DNA from: Coptis chinensis
Lineage: Eukaryota > Streptophyta > Magnoliopsida > Ranunculales > Ranunculaceae
DNA: 64,000 nt
Reading direction: 5' to 3'
Assembly: GCA_015680905.1 (NCBI GenBank)
Contig: CM027378.1
Coordinates: forward strand, 88,999,501-89,063,500
Part shown: positions 22,824 through 33,922 of the stretch, piece after piece
Numbering within the stretch: position 1 is the stretch's first letter
Layout of the letters: every line of letters begins with the position of its first letter
Made by a program: the position numbers and the translations under genes
Notes under the pieces: model-generated
Database searches by the model: none
What the model was told of the DNA's origin: nothing
Seen by the model: only the letters and a program-made list of their open reading frames with translations

Positions 22824-24303
22824 TGAGAACCTTTTGCAAAAATTAGGCATGCATAGTTGTACATAGTTACTTAATGTCTAAATAAACGTATTTAGTGACA
22901 AATTCTCATTTCTCTTTATATGATGAAAAATATTTAGAAATCTCACCCTAGCATCAAAATTAGGACTTGTTCTTAGAAACTTAATTTAATACGTATGCAA
23001 TAGTTTTTACATCTTTTCATGAGCATTCATGCACTGACTATCATTAAATGTACACGCGTGATGTAAGTTTAAGGACCCACGGTTAGACAACTTAGTTTCC
23101 ATATCCCCGTAAGAATCTAACCAAAAGCCTCAAAATGTGTGATATATGAGTAATGACACGAGGAGTAGTTCTTCCGAATAGAGAAGTTCACACGTCTACT
23201 TACTTGATCACTACCCAAATCCTAGGCGAGAATTTAGGCCTTCTTTGGATTGATATAGCCAAAAATTCACACCTATAAAAAAAATTTACTGCTAGTCGCC
23301 CCACTGAACCTTTCATTAATCCTTTCTACTTCACCAATAAAAATCATTACCCATCTAGTAACCACAAATAAATAAGCCTACCTAGATGATGAGTATGAGA
23401 AATAGGATGAAGTCAGAAAAATGAAGAGAAAAACCTTGTCACAAATCAAAATCGCCACTGTTTGAAGAAAAGAAAAAGAAAATAGAAATATGTTTCCAAA
23501 AATCAAAAGAAATATCAAGGTTAGAATTTCCCCCAAAGATCAAATCAAAAGGGAATACAAAAGCTTGAAAAATCCAAGTATGGAAACCATGTTGGAAGCA
23601 GGAAAGAAAAAAAGGGTTTCTCTAGTATGAATATCTCGAAGACCTTATTCTCTCATACTTATCATTTTTGAATTTTCCATTCCAGTTTTTTTTACACTAC
23701 CACCTAAGCCCCATAACACCTAATAAAGACCTCTAGCTCAATTAGGAATAGGGTAGTATGATAATAAGTAGTAGTTGTGACTTCTCGACCTCGGCTCCTC
23801 TGACTGTCATTGAGTATGTGAGGAAACGTGTGCCCACTGCACACTGGAGATAGCAAAGCTCGAGTGGAAAAATAAGAGAGAAATTGTGTTTCGACATACA
23901 CCCTGTAAGAACCTACTTAAGGACGCTATCCAAAGGATCCGAAACGCCCCGCCAGACATTTCATTATTAGATCACCGCATGCATGCTCATACGTATGTTT
24001 CGATTATTGTATGTATATTAACTTGAATTTCGAAAAGAATAAAATCCTTATTTCCCTTGCTAGTGAGATGTCTAGATACCTGAGATAATTAAAGGAACAA
24101 GCCTTTGTTTATGAAGTCGTTGTAGTATAAATGAAGTTTGTGAGTATCTTCTCTGGAAAACTCTCACGAGGCTATAACTCGTCTACTAGGGAATTCCTAG
24201 TGGTTCAAGGCCTTGTTGCATACGGTCAATGCAACCGCGACTCGAAAATGAGACTTAGCTTAGGACAACACATTTTTGATCACTTATCGCTTTAATGTCT
24301 CTT
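22824..24303 (+). other. conserved noncoding module of element 2
   Basis: Noncoding. Matches the modules of elements 1 and 3 over most of its length, including GAGAATTTAGGCC near 23231, CTAGTCGCCCCACTGA near 23292 and the final GAAGTTTGTGAGTATCTTC block near 24131. The ACTAGG/CCTAGT hairpin is at 24185-24201. Confidence 0.7.
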
Positions 24304-24341
24304 CTTTGCTTGAGGACAAGCAAAGTGCTGTTTGGGGGTGG
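24304..24341 (+). promoter_or_regulatory. AGGA hairpin plus terminal polypurine tract, element 2
   Basis: Perfect 9-bp stem CTTTGCTTG (24304-24312) and CAAGCAAAG (24317-24325) around loop AGGA, then TTTGGGGGTGG at 24331-24341, two bases before the 3' LTR. Confidence 0.8.
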
Positions 24342-24343
24342 TG

Positions 24344-26360
24344 TGATAAGCACCCAAAACTATAATATTAAACCCCGAGAGACATAGCATTTTGGTCGAT
24401 TATGTGTTTAATAATCATGTAATAATTATATTTTTCGTACTTTTGCAGGTTTCCACAATTAAAATGAATATAGTGATAAAACATGCATCAAAGCACAGAA
24501 TACGAAATATTTGGAATTTCCCACTCGACCCGCGGAAGTTTTCCAAAAGAATAACCACCGATGGGAACGCCCACATATGAAGAAGCGAAAATTCCCGATG
24601 CTCAAATCGGATAAATTTAGGTGCCGACGCGTTAGCTAGTGAAGCCGCCAAGTACAAGGATACGAGAATATTTGGAATTCCCGCCAATCCCCGTGAAGCC
24701 CAACAAAGCCCCGACTAGAGCCGGTTCCAAAAGAACGTAACCGCAAGTAACGGCCCACATATAAAGAGGCGTGAAACTTCCGATGCTCAAATCGGATAAA
24801 TCTAGGTGCCGACGTTGGCTAGTGAAGCTGCGCAATACAAGAATACGGAATATTGGAATTCCCGCTCAATCCCCGTAAAAGCCCAACAAAGCCCGACAGA
24901 GTGAAGTTTCCAAAAGAACGTAACCGCGACAAGACAGCCCACATATAAAGAGGCGAAACTTCCGGCTCAAATTGGATAAATCTAGGTGCCGACGTTGGCT
25001 AGTGAAGCTGCCATAGCGACCGGCGACGAACTCGCTAAGGACAAAAGTAGTAAAACGCCAATTTCGCCGCCAATCGACACACTCTGCGGGCCCGTAAGGC
25101 ATGATGAGTCAAAGATAGGCAGGTGGCAAAAATGATGGTTTCAAATTGATACCATCCGGCAAGAAAGAAGACATCGCACCAATTCAAACCGTGGTTTGAA
25201 TTAACATAAGCTAAAACAAAACCTTAAAATGGCAAAAGGACAAAACTTAAAAACAAATAAGACAAAGTTTGGTTTCAACCATTCAATTAGCATAAAAACA
25301 AAACCTTAAATATTCACGGGTCACTCTTGTATCAGCTATATATATGAAGGTCGCCTTCATTATAAGGTCTTCAAAGATATTAATGCTTTAGCTACGCTTT
25401 AGTTTTTCTTCAAGACTTACCTTCCGCCATTTTTATTTCGTGGAGCTTAATACATGAAGTTATTTTACCCTTAATAACGGTAATTTCTTTTCTTGTTTAA
25501 TTTCTGTCCCCGTGCATTTATTTACTTAATGTATACAACAAGTTTTATTATTCCTTCTATGATGATGAGCTAATCCCCTCGTGGGGAGGGTTATCTTTGC
25601 TCGTGTGAAAATCGGATTGACTTGTTAATATTCTAGAATCACTACTTAGGAATTAGGCATAGAATTAACATCCGTCCCAAAATGATCGACCGGCATAAAA
25701 AGTTGAGTCGCGATGCTCCAGGGGCCGCTACAATCTAAAAATGTCTCGCCGCGCGACTCTCAGTGTCGACAAATCTCTCAATTCGTCCACCGATGTGAAC
25801 TTGTGCCGGAGCTGAAATAATATACCGTAGATGAGGTATTATCGAAACTCCTTATGCTAGTGAAATGCGACCTAGAGATGTGGGCATGCACTAGGGATCA
25901 TCAATCGACGCCGTCTCCAAAACGAGGCGAATTAGAGATGTAGTGATTTGGTAATAAAACCTGTTGAAAAATGATTCTTGCATGAGCATGATTAACTCTC
26001 TCCCCGTTTCTCTACTTTGTTTACCTATATATAATCACCGTAGTAATTTATTTTATTTGCATTACCGTTATTTTAATTAAAAACCAACTAAAAAAGAAAC
26101 CTAAAAATCCTACTCACTTAAAGTGTAACTCCAGTTGTGAACCTATCCGAGCCCTAAGGTTTGGACGATCCCTTACTCGACCTATCCTACCAATCCCACG
26201 TGAGTAAGGTAACTTGACTAAAACGTACGACTATACGGACGTTGGACTTTAGACTTTGGACTTGGACTGTGGACCTCGGACTTTGGACTGCGGACCTCGG
26301 ACTTAAGGAAATAAGTAACTGAAAACCAATAAACAAACGTGTGTAAAGAGCGTTTTATCA
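24344..26360 (+). mobile_element. 3' LTR of element 2 (2017 bp)
   Basis: Same ends and same internal repeat array as the 5' LTR. It differs by dozens of small indels, many at positions where the 5' LTR has CAG or CTG (for example CAGAACCAG against CGTAACCG, TTTCAGGAG against TTTCGTGGAG). Between these sites long stretches are identical, including the last 600 bases. Confidence 0.9.
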
Positions 26361-26365
26361 ATTGC

Positions 26366-26634
26366 CATAGTATAAGTTAAAACATTTTAATTAGTTCAAT
26401 TCCCATATTAGTATAATCACAATCTATTACTCTCATTACATTTTGTTAGAATCGATTAAACTAGTGAAACTTACGTCTAAGAAACTAAGAGTGGAACGAA
26501 TTCTCTACTCCACATATTGCATGATAAACGAGAGTAGATAACTTTGATCATATAGTAGTAAATAAGCTTTAGTTTTACTTATTCATAGCATAACTAGTTA
26601 AGAGTAGGTAAAAATATTGTTTTACGTTTTATCA
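26366..26634 (+). mobile_element. 3' LTR of element 1, second part
   Basis: Continues the LTR of element 1 after the element 2 insertion and its duplicated ATTGC. It ends TTTTATCA at 26634, the inverted form of the TGATAA start. Total LTR length without the insertion is 1333 bases. Confidence 0.75.
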
Positions 26635-27590
26635 TTGGTTAAAGATAGCGAAGGGGGATGAGCCCTTCGCGGATGAGAGGTCCGAATCAAACTTGGGGGC
26701 AAATTAAGCTGCCCCCATCAAGCTTCACAGCTGATTAAAGACAGTGGTGGGGATGATCCCTTCACGGACGATTTGTCCAAATCAACTTAGGGGCAAATTG
26801 AGCTGCCCCCAACTGCTAAAGACCGCGTGGGGGAGGAGCCCTTCGTGGATATACTTTGCGCTATCTGGCTAGCAATACGGGGAACCTCATAGTCTACTGG
26901 GGATTCACTGCACCTAAGGCGCATGATACCCGGAGACTAAACCACAACAAGAACACATTCTACGGAGGGGTTTAGCCCTTCGTAGACATGGTGTTGAGTT
27001 TGAAAAATGAGAATGAAGGGGATGAGACCCTTCGTGGAGATGGTAGTGAGTTCTGTCAAAGAGAGCTAATGATTGGGTTGAGACACATTGCGGACATGGT
27101 AATGGAGTTTGACGAGGGAGAGAGAAGGAGATGAGACCCTTCGCAGATATGGTAATGAGTTATGTGAATGAGAGTTGGTAGCTGGGTTGAGACCCTTCGT
27201 GGGCATGAGGATGGAGTTTGATGAGTGAGAGCGAAGGGGATGAGACCCTTTGCGGAGAGGGTAGTGAGTTCTGTGAAAGAGAGCTGATGGCTGGGTTGAG
27301 ATATTTCGTGGGCATGATGATGGATTGTGAAGAGTGAGTGCCAAGGGGAACAGACCCTTTGCAGAATGGTAGTGGGATGAGCCCTCGCGGAATCAACTTG
27401 GGGGCAAACTGAGTTGCCCCCAACTGCTAGAGACCGCGGGGAGGATGAGCCCTTCATATATATGCATTGCGCTATCCGGCTAGTGTCAGAAGAATACACA
27501 AGAAACGTGAGATCAAGGTTTGGAATTCAAGTACGAATACAGGAGAGGTCAAGGTCTTCTCAGGTCCACCGTATTCATCGATGGACCCGA
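26635..27590 (+). repeat. tandem-repeat 3' untranslated region of a Tat-like element
   Basis: Built from diverged repeats of GATGAGCCCTTCG-type units. Three copies of a GGGGGCA...TGCCCCC or close palindrome lie near 26696, 26781 and 27399. A more regular array occupies 27015-27380. Open frames on the minus strand here are periodic shadows of the repeats. Tat/Ogre elements are known to carry tandem repeats between pol and the 3' LTR. Confidence 0.6.
27015..27380 (+). repeat. 109-bp tandem repeat, about 3.3 copies
   Basis: The GAAGGGGATGAGACCC mark or a variant of it starts at 27015, 27123, 27233 and 27341, i.e. periods of 108-110. Each unit is itself a dimer of a ~54-base half carrying GAGACCCTTCG and a GGTAATGAG-like segment. 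Confidence 0.8.
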
Positions 27591-27599
27591 GAGGGGGCA

Positions 27600-28040
27600 T
27601 CTGTAGTGGTTATATTAGTGACCTGAGAGGTTATTGGTGGCAAGTGGGCTGGATGCGGAATAGTGAAGATTGGACATGCTGTAGTATATCAGGTCTGCGG
27701 AACCCTAACCGCTAAGGAGACCGAAACGACACGTGGAGAGAGAGGCAACGCGAGATGAAAGGGAGATCAACAACCCAAAAGAAGGGAAATTAGAAAGGAG
27801 AAGGGAAGTTATAAAGGAAGAGGAGTAAGAAAGAAAGAGAAAAAAAAAAGGAGAGGAGAACTACGTCACAACTTGATCCTCTGAGAAGGGTTCGAGGGTA
27901 CGTAGGCAACTCAAATTGGTTCAGCTGATCAAGTCAAATCGCGATGATTTCTCTTCTTCAGTAGGAAACCGAGGAGTGGAGACTTGTAAGATTAGTGTGT
28001 ATGAAAAGGGATCATACACTAACCCTATAAAATAAAACAA
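27600..28040 (+). mobile_element. probable 3' LTR of a Tat-like gypsy element
   Basis: A polypurine run GAGAGGGGGCATC at 27588-27600 is followed by TGTAGTGG, the usual Tat arrangement. Inside is the lineage-typical ACGTCACAACTTGATC...GTACGTAGGCAACTC stretch (about 27865-27915), also seen in the LTR near 56540. The right edge is a guess, as no target duplication was found. No coding region of this element is present; it was split by element 1. Confidence 0.5.
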
Positions 28041-28526
28041 TCATGATGTGAGATATATTTTTGTTTGTCCTATATATAGAAGTTTTGTTTAAGAGAAATG
28101 AAGAGAGAAATGTTGTACCTAGCAGGAAGAACAAAATAAACACCGTTATATGACCCTGATTTTTGGAGCCCTACTTTTTTTTTTAAACGGTAACACATGG
28201 AATAAGAGATTGATGAGATGAGTTAATGAATTAGATCATTCTTTGCGGCACTTGCAGAACCGTGTGAGTACTAATTGTTTCTCTTAACTGTATCACAGGA
28301 AATGGAGATAATATCTTCTCTCTGCAACACGTCTTAGGCAGTATTATAAGTTCCTCATTCCAGCATATGTCCAGAGTATCTTTGTGAAAACTTGCACACA
28401 TATTTTGTGGGTAAGTCCTTTACTGCAAGAATGATAAGCATAAGTAACTTTAGGATAAATAAAACTTTAATTTGCTATAAACTTATAAATGTCTATCTCA
28501 TTTGAGTGTACAGTCCAATACCTTAC
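28041..28526. other. unassigned sequence
   Basis: No gene or clear repeat recognised. Lying downstream of the minus-strand Helitron helicase end, it may include the Helitron 3' terminus, but no convincing hairpin plus CTRR end was identified. Confidence 0.4.
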
Positions 28527-28742
28527 TCAAATTGCTTGAAAAACTGCATTATACACAATGTTCTGTGTATGTCCTTTTGGCTCATCGTCTTCCCTTTTAA
28601 TTTGAAATTTTAATCCATGTCTAGATGTTGTTCTTGAAACTGCCTCATATAGTTGTCCATGTGTGAAAATTGGTCGTGGTAGGTGGTCAAAAAGTAGGTT
28701 TAAAGCAAACGTATTAGTATAGTACGACTTAGGATGATGCAA
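28527..28742 (-). pseudogene. Helitron PIF1-type helicase, C-terminal fragment
   Basis: The minus-strand frame contains LPRPIFTHGQLYEAVSRTTSRHGLK and ends NIVYNAVFQAI, the conserved C-terminal end of plant Helitron RepHel helicases (HGQLYVAxSRVTSRxGLK, NVVYxEVF). This part belongs to the superfamily 1 helicase motif VI region; the Arg of the SR motif is present (AVSRTTSR). In an autonomous Helitron it would unwind DNA during rolling-circle transposition. The Walker A part and the Rep nuclease are not in the window. Further helicase pieces lie upstream (higher coordinates) in the triplicated segment. Confidence 0.8.
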
Positions 28743-29189
28743 TTTCTAATAATTTAATTCAACAGTGAAGAAGTGATTTTTCAGTTACTATAGATATGCA
28801 AATAAAAAGTTCTTTTGGAATTTTCATCATTATTTTTGGAGAGTCAGAGAAGTATATTTTGGAGCTGTACTAAGTAAAGATTCTACAACAGTCTAAAATA
28901 ATAATTCACAATAGACTACACGAAATTTTAGCATTCTCTTTATCTAAAAAAAAAGTTTGTGAGAGCCTTACATACAATATCTCGTAGATGAAGTTAAAGA
29001 AATCGTGTGTCTTACTCATGATGATTGTCATTTTTTAAGTCATAGAAAAAATACTTATAGTGACACTACCATACCCTGGAAGGCATTAATTTGAAGTAAA
29101 TTAATGAATTAAACACTATTGCAGAAATGATAATGATATATTAAAAGATTAAAAAAATAAAATAAGTAATATTAGAACATTTTATAAGT

Positions 29190-29335
29190 TACCTAACACG
29201 CTGCTTTGAACGTAGGATAAAAGTCCCATTTACTGTTCTGATTTCTTCGAAACTTCTAGCACCTTTGACAATATTAAGCAACATCCGCCGGTGAAATCTC
29301 TCCTGATGTAGGCTGAGCATAGTAAACACGGCCAA
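29190..29335 (-). pseudogene. Helitron helicase fragment, copy 1
   Basis: The minus strand reads GERFHRRMLLNIVKGARSF then EEIRTVNGT, the Helitron helicase segment that precedes the PIF1 ATPase part (usual form GERFYLRMLLNxVKGxTSFEDLRTVDG). Open only for this block; flanks look intronic or decayed. Copies 2 and 3 repeat it near 30640-30785 and 32335-32475; copy 2 has a shifted frame at the Gly-Glu-Arg start. Confidence 0.7.
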
Positions 29336-30639
29336 TCTTTCTTTTACTACCACCCTTTCTTGGTGTCCACTCTCTATCTTTGCTGAAACTCTATTGTGTG
29401 TATTGGTGTAAATAATAATAGGAAAATATTCTCTCTTGCATATAATAAAATTGTATATGAGTTTAAGGGAAGCTTTGGTGCATGATGAAGATTAGTCAAA
29501 CCAACATAATCATAAACATATGAAAAAAAAAATCTTACTTGCCTAAGCCTAGACAGAGGGAGACTACATGTATATATTAATATAGGGCTAACCCCACCTA
29601 GATGAGCCAAGCCAATTAGGATTTCCCCTATACTAGATGGGGAAATTAGGGCCTCCCCCCTAAGTTCCCACAAAAAAAAAAGTCAACTTCGGTTGATCGT
29701 ATTTTCTTTGTGTGTATTTGGGGGGGAGACCCTAATTTACCATCTAGGGGGTATTCGTTAACCCATTAATATATTATGATGAATTTCTAAATTTGTAAAA
29801 TAGTAACTTCTGTGTACATGTTCTATTATGTCAATATACTCATCTTTAGATCATTAGGAACAGATAGGAAGACCCCATTGCTCCATTTTGTGGTTCAAGA
29901 AATGATTCGATTCGAGGGCATTAGAGAATCATAGATCACCATTAAAAAAACTTTCAAAGAACTAAAACTAAGACCTCACAACAAAGAAGAATAGTATATA
30001 GAAGATTGGGACTTGATCTTGTTTTAGGTCTGAGTGCAGAGCTCTGCAATGTAAATAAGACAACAACTATAGACTTGGATGTCATTGCAAGCTCAGTTTA
30101 AAATTTATCAGATGGAATGTTTAAACTGCAACATCTAAGTTAAGAATCTACGGTATCATAAGAATCACTTGATATTTGTTTCGCAGTGAAATGATTCATG
30201 TTCCACTAGGTATTCGATCTCATGGTCCATTTGCAATATAAGAAGGCTTCTACTAGTAGATAATTGCAATATAAGATGGTGTTTTTTAGTAAATAATATA
30301 GTATATGTGGTGATTGTGGTCCTTTCTAAGCTCAACTAAGTATTAGTAAATATATAGAGGTATAGACAGGGCGGATCTATAGGTTGGCTGATCGAGGCTA
30401 CAAAAGTTGGTGAGAGCCTTACATATAGTATTTGGTAGATGAAGTTAAAGAAGTCATGTGTCTTACTCATGATGATTGTCTGTTTTAAGTCATAGAAAAA
30501 AATACTTATAGTAACACTGCCATGCCCTGGAAGGCATTAATTAGAAGTAAATTAATGAATTAAACACTATTGCAAAAATGATAATGATATATTAAAAGAT
30601 TAAAAAATTAAAATAAGTAATATTAGAACATTTTATAAG

Positions 30640-30864
30640 TTACCTAACACGTTGCTTTGAATGTAGGATAAGAGTCCCATTTACTGTTCTGATTTCTTCG
30701 AAACTTCTAGCACCTTTGACAATATTAAGCAACATCCGCCGGTGAAATCTCTCTTGATGTAGGTTGAGCATAGTAAACATGGCCAATCTTTCTTTTACTA
30801 CCACCTTTTCTTGGAGTCCACTCTCTATCTTTGCTGAAACTCTATTGTGTGTATTGGAGTCCAC
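30640..30864 (-). pseudogene. Helitron helicase fragment, copy 2
   Basis: Same block as copy 1 in the second tandem unit: QERFHRRMLLNIVKGARSF then EEIRTVNGTLI. The residues before it (AMFTMLNLH) differ from copy 1 (VYYAQPTSG) because of a frame change just upstream. Nonfunctional fragment. Confidence 0.7.
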
Positions 30865-31972
30865 TCTTTCTGAAACTCTATTGTGTGTATTTGTGTAAAT
30901 ATGAATTTAAGGGAAGCTTTGGTGCATGAAGAAGATTATTCAAACCAACATAATCATAAACATATGAAAAAAATATCTTAATTGCCTAAGGCCTAAGCGT
31001 ACACAGAGGGGGACTACATGTATATATTAATATAGGGTTAACTTGTATTACCCCCCCCCCCCCCGACTGGATGAGCCAATTAGGATTTCCCCTTTCTTAG
31101 ATGTGGAAATTAGGGTCTCCCTCCTAAGTACACACAAAATAAAAGTCAACTTGGGTTGACCGTGTTTTTTTGTGTGTATTTGGGGAGACCCTAATTTCCC
31201 ATCTAGGGGTGAAGGGGGTTAATATTCATTAACCCATTAATATATTATGATGAATTTCTAAATTTGTAAAATAGTAACTTCTGTGTACATGTTCTATTAT
31301 GGCAATATACTCATCTTTAGATTATTAGGAACAAATGGGAAGACCTCGTTGCTCCCTTTTGTGGTTCAAGAAATGATTCGATTCGAGGGCATTAGAGAAT
31401 CATAGATCACCATTAAAAAAAATTTCAAAGAACTAAAACTAAGACCTCATAACAAAGAAGAATAGTATATAGAAGATTGGGACTTGATCTTGTTTTAGGT
31501 CTGAGTGCAGAGCTCTGCAATGTAAATAAGATAACAACTATAGACTTGGATGTCATTGCAAGCTCGGTTTAAAATTTATCAGATGGAATGTTTAAATTGC
31601 AACATCTAAGTTAAGAATCTATGGCATCATAAGAATCACTTGATATTTGTTTCTCAATGAAATGATTCATGTTCCACTGGGTATTCGATCTCATGGTCCT
31701 TTCGCAATATAAGAATGCTTCTACTAGTAGATAATTGCAATATAAGAAGGTGTTTTTTAGTAGATAATATAGTATATGTGGTGATTGTGGTCTTTGCTAA
31801 GATCAACTAAGTATTAGTAAATATATGGAGGTATGGACAGGGCGAATCTATTGGTTGGCTGATCGGGGCTACAAAAGTTGGTGAGAATCTTACATACAAT
31901 ATTTGGTAGATGAAGTTAAAGAAGTCATGTGTCTTACTCATGATGATTGTTAGTTTTAAGTCATAGAAAAAA

Positions 31973-32186
31973 GGGTTAGTTAGACTTACCCCCCCATTAC
32001 TAGTTGCAATTAGTGTTACCCCTATTTTCAAAAATATTAGTGATACCCCCCCCCCAATTGCAAGATCTAACGGCGAGGCGACGATTTTTTTTTTTTTTTT
32101 TTTCAAAGAAATCTGACCGTTGGATCACTCAAATAGGGGGTATCACTAATTGCAACTAGTAATAGGGGGGTAAGTCTAACTAACCC
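31973..32186. mobile_element. MITE, 214 bp, TAGAAAAAA target duplication
   Basis: Starts GGGTTAGTTAGACTTACC and ends with its inverse, giving terminal inverted repeats of about 40 bases that include the ACTAGTTGCAATTAGTG block. It is flanked by TAGAAAAAA at 31964-31972 and 32187-32195 (9 bp). The first and second tandem Helitron units have the uninterrupted site (near 29043 and 30493). A 9-bp duplication suggests a Mutator-like MITE. Confidence 0.85.
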
Positions 32187-32334
32187 TAGAAAAAAATAGT
32201 TATAGTGACACTGCCATGCCCTGAAAGGCATTAATTAGAAGTAAATTAATGAATTAAACACTATTGCAAAAATGATAATGATATATTAAAAGATTAAAAA
32301 ATTAAAATAAGTAATATTAGAACATTTTATAAGT

Positions 32335-32475
32335 TACCTAACACGCTGCTTTGAACGTAGGATAAGAGTCCCATTTACTGTTCTGATTTCTTCGAAACTT
32401 CTAGCACCTTTGACAATATTAAGCAACATCTGCCGGTGAAATCTCTCCTGATGTAGGCTGAGCATAGTAAACACG
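32335..32475 (-). pseudogene. Helitron helicase fragment, copy 3
   Basis: Third copy of the same helicase block, nearly identical to copy 1 at the nucleotide level (one GCCGGTGAA to TGCCGGTGAA context change). Nonfunctional fragment in the third tandem unit. Confidence 0.65.
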
Positions 32476-33492
32476 ACCAATCTTTCTTTTACTACCACCC
32501 TTTCTTTGTGTCCACTCTCTATCTTTGCTGAAACTCTATTGTGTGTATTGGTGTAAATAATAATAGGAAAATATTCTCTCTTGCATATAATAAAATTGTA
32601 TATGAGTTTAAGGGAAGCTTTAGTGCATGAAGAAGATTAGTCAAACCAACATAATCATAAACATATGAAAAAAAAAATCTTACTTGCCTAAGCTTAGACA
32701 GAGGGAGACTACATGTATATATTAATATAGGGTTAACTAATAATACCCCCAGATGAGCCAATTAGGATTTCCCCTCTTTACTAGATGGGGAAATTAGGGT
32801 CTCCCATAAGTACACAAAAAATAAAGTCAACTAGGGTTGATCGTGTATTTTTTGTGTGTATCGGGGGGGGGGGGGTTTATTCGTTAACCCATTAATATAT
32901 TATGATGAATTTCTAAATTGGTAAAATAGTAACTTTTGTGTACATGTTCTATTATGTCAATATACTCATCTTTAGATCATTAGGAACAGATGGGAAGACC
33001 CCCATTGCTCCATTTTGTGGTTCAAGAAATGATTCGATTCGAGGGCATTAGAGAATCATAAATCATCATTAAATAAACTTTCAAAGAACTAAAACTAAGA
33101 CCTCACAACACATAAGAATAGTATATAGAAGATTGGGACTTGATCTTGTTTTAGGTCTGAGTGCAGAGCTCTGCAATGTAAATAAGACAGCAACTATAGA
33201 CTTGGATGTCATTGCAAGCTCGGTTTAAAATTTATCAGATGGAATGTTTAAACTGCAACATCTAAGTTAAGAATCTACGTCATCATAAGAATCACTTGAT
33301 ATTTGTTTCGCAGTGAAATGATTCATGTTCCACTGGGTAATCAATTCGATCTCATGGTCAATTTGCAATATAAGAAGGCTTCTACTAGTAGATAATTGCA
33401 ATATAAAAAGGTTTTTTTTTGTAGATAATATAGTATATGTGGTGATTGTGGTCCTTGCTAAGCTCAACTAAGTAACTAATATATATATACAT

Positions 33493-33896
33493 GCCCGATC
33501 TTAGAAGTACATACTTATTTTAAAGTTAAAATAAGTACTTAAGTAAAACATTACCTATAAAATGAATTCAATTTTAATTTTTTGTGGGCATTACCTACAT
33601 ACCATAAAGATCATCTCCACAAAATTTGAGCTCATTTGGAAATCTCTAAACTAGCTAAAATTATTGTCATCTTTAAAAAGAAATCTAACGGTCCAGAAAA
33701 TAGTTTTTTTGCAATCATCTTTTGCGTAAGTTAGGTATTTCCAAATGAGTTGAAATTTTGTAGAGATGATGTTTATGGTGAGTAGATGATATCCACAAAA
33801 ATTAGGTTTGAATTCAATTTATAGGTGAAGTTTTACTTACATACTTATTTTAACTTAAAATAAGTATGTACTTCTAAGATCCGGGCTATATATATA
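33493..33896. mobile_element. palindromic MITE 1
   Basis: Left end GCCCGATCTTAGAAGTAC and right end GTACTTCTAAGATCCGGGC are inverted copies; the inversion continues through CATACTTATTTTAA and into the middle, so the element is nearly one long foldback of ~400 bases. It sits in TA-rich sequence. Family not assigned. Confidence 0.75.
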
Positions 33897-33922
33897 TATA
33901 TATAGCTATATATATATATATA

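Larger units (their letters stand above)
10808..26360 (+). mobile_element. complete Athila-type element 2 (15.5 kb)
   Basis: Flanked by ATTGC at 10803-10807 and 26361-26365. Both LTRs begin TGATAAGCACCC and end TTTTATCA. Internal order is leader, gag, protease, RT, RNase H, integrase, a small unknown ORF, an ORF A/B gene, the noncoding module between two hairpin-polypurine units, and the 3' LTR. Coding parts are broken by many small indels, concentrated where related sequences have CAG or CTG; some are probably sequence errors. The element is inserted in the 3' LTR of element 1 and is therefore younger. Confidence 0.92.
1..26634 (+). mobile_element. Athila-type Ty3/gypsy element 1, 3' part, interrupted
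   Basis: The 5' LTR, gag and protease lie outside the window. Visible parts in order are the end of the protease-RT linker and pol (1-2894), ORF A (3847-4979), ORF B (from 5714, split by a solo LTR), a hairpin-polypurine unit, a 1.6-kb noncoding module, a second hairpin-polypurine unit, and the 3' LTR (9744-10807 continued at 26366-26634). The LTR begins TGATAAG and ends TTTTATCA. Element 2 (10808-26360) sits inside this LTR, so element 1 is the older one. The Athila assignment rests on the RT and integrase motifs (FMDD, the LDLGAS protease class in its relatives) and on extra ORFs after pol. Its 5-bp target duplication cannot be checked because the 5' end is missing. Confidence 0.85.
28959..33480 (-). 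repeat. three tandem copies of a ~1.45-kb Helitron segment
   Basis: The mark GTGAGAGCCTTACATA (GTGAGAATCTTACATA in the third) starts copies at 28959, 30410 and 31881. Copies are about 1451, 1471 and 1600 bases, the third containing a 214-bp MITE. They are highly similar throughout. Each holds, on the minus strand, a small helicase exon-like piece with ERFHRRMLLNIVKGARSFEEIRTVNG (copy 1 about 29200-29330, copy 2 30650-30780, copy 3 32340-32470). The copies differ by homopolymer length (C run at 31050-31064, G run near 32863) and point changes. Confidence 0.85.

Noticed and set aside
27056..27499. Three overlapping minus-strand frames of 87-147 codons
   Set aside because: Produced by the 109-bp tandem repeat; frames repeat with its period and match no family.
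30362..30400. CAGGGCGGATCTATAGG as a left hAT terminal repeat
   Set aside because: It resembles CAGGGGCGGATC but recurs in the Helitron tandem units and lies 4.6 kb from the hAT gene in another context.
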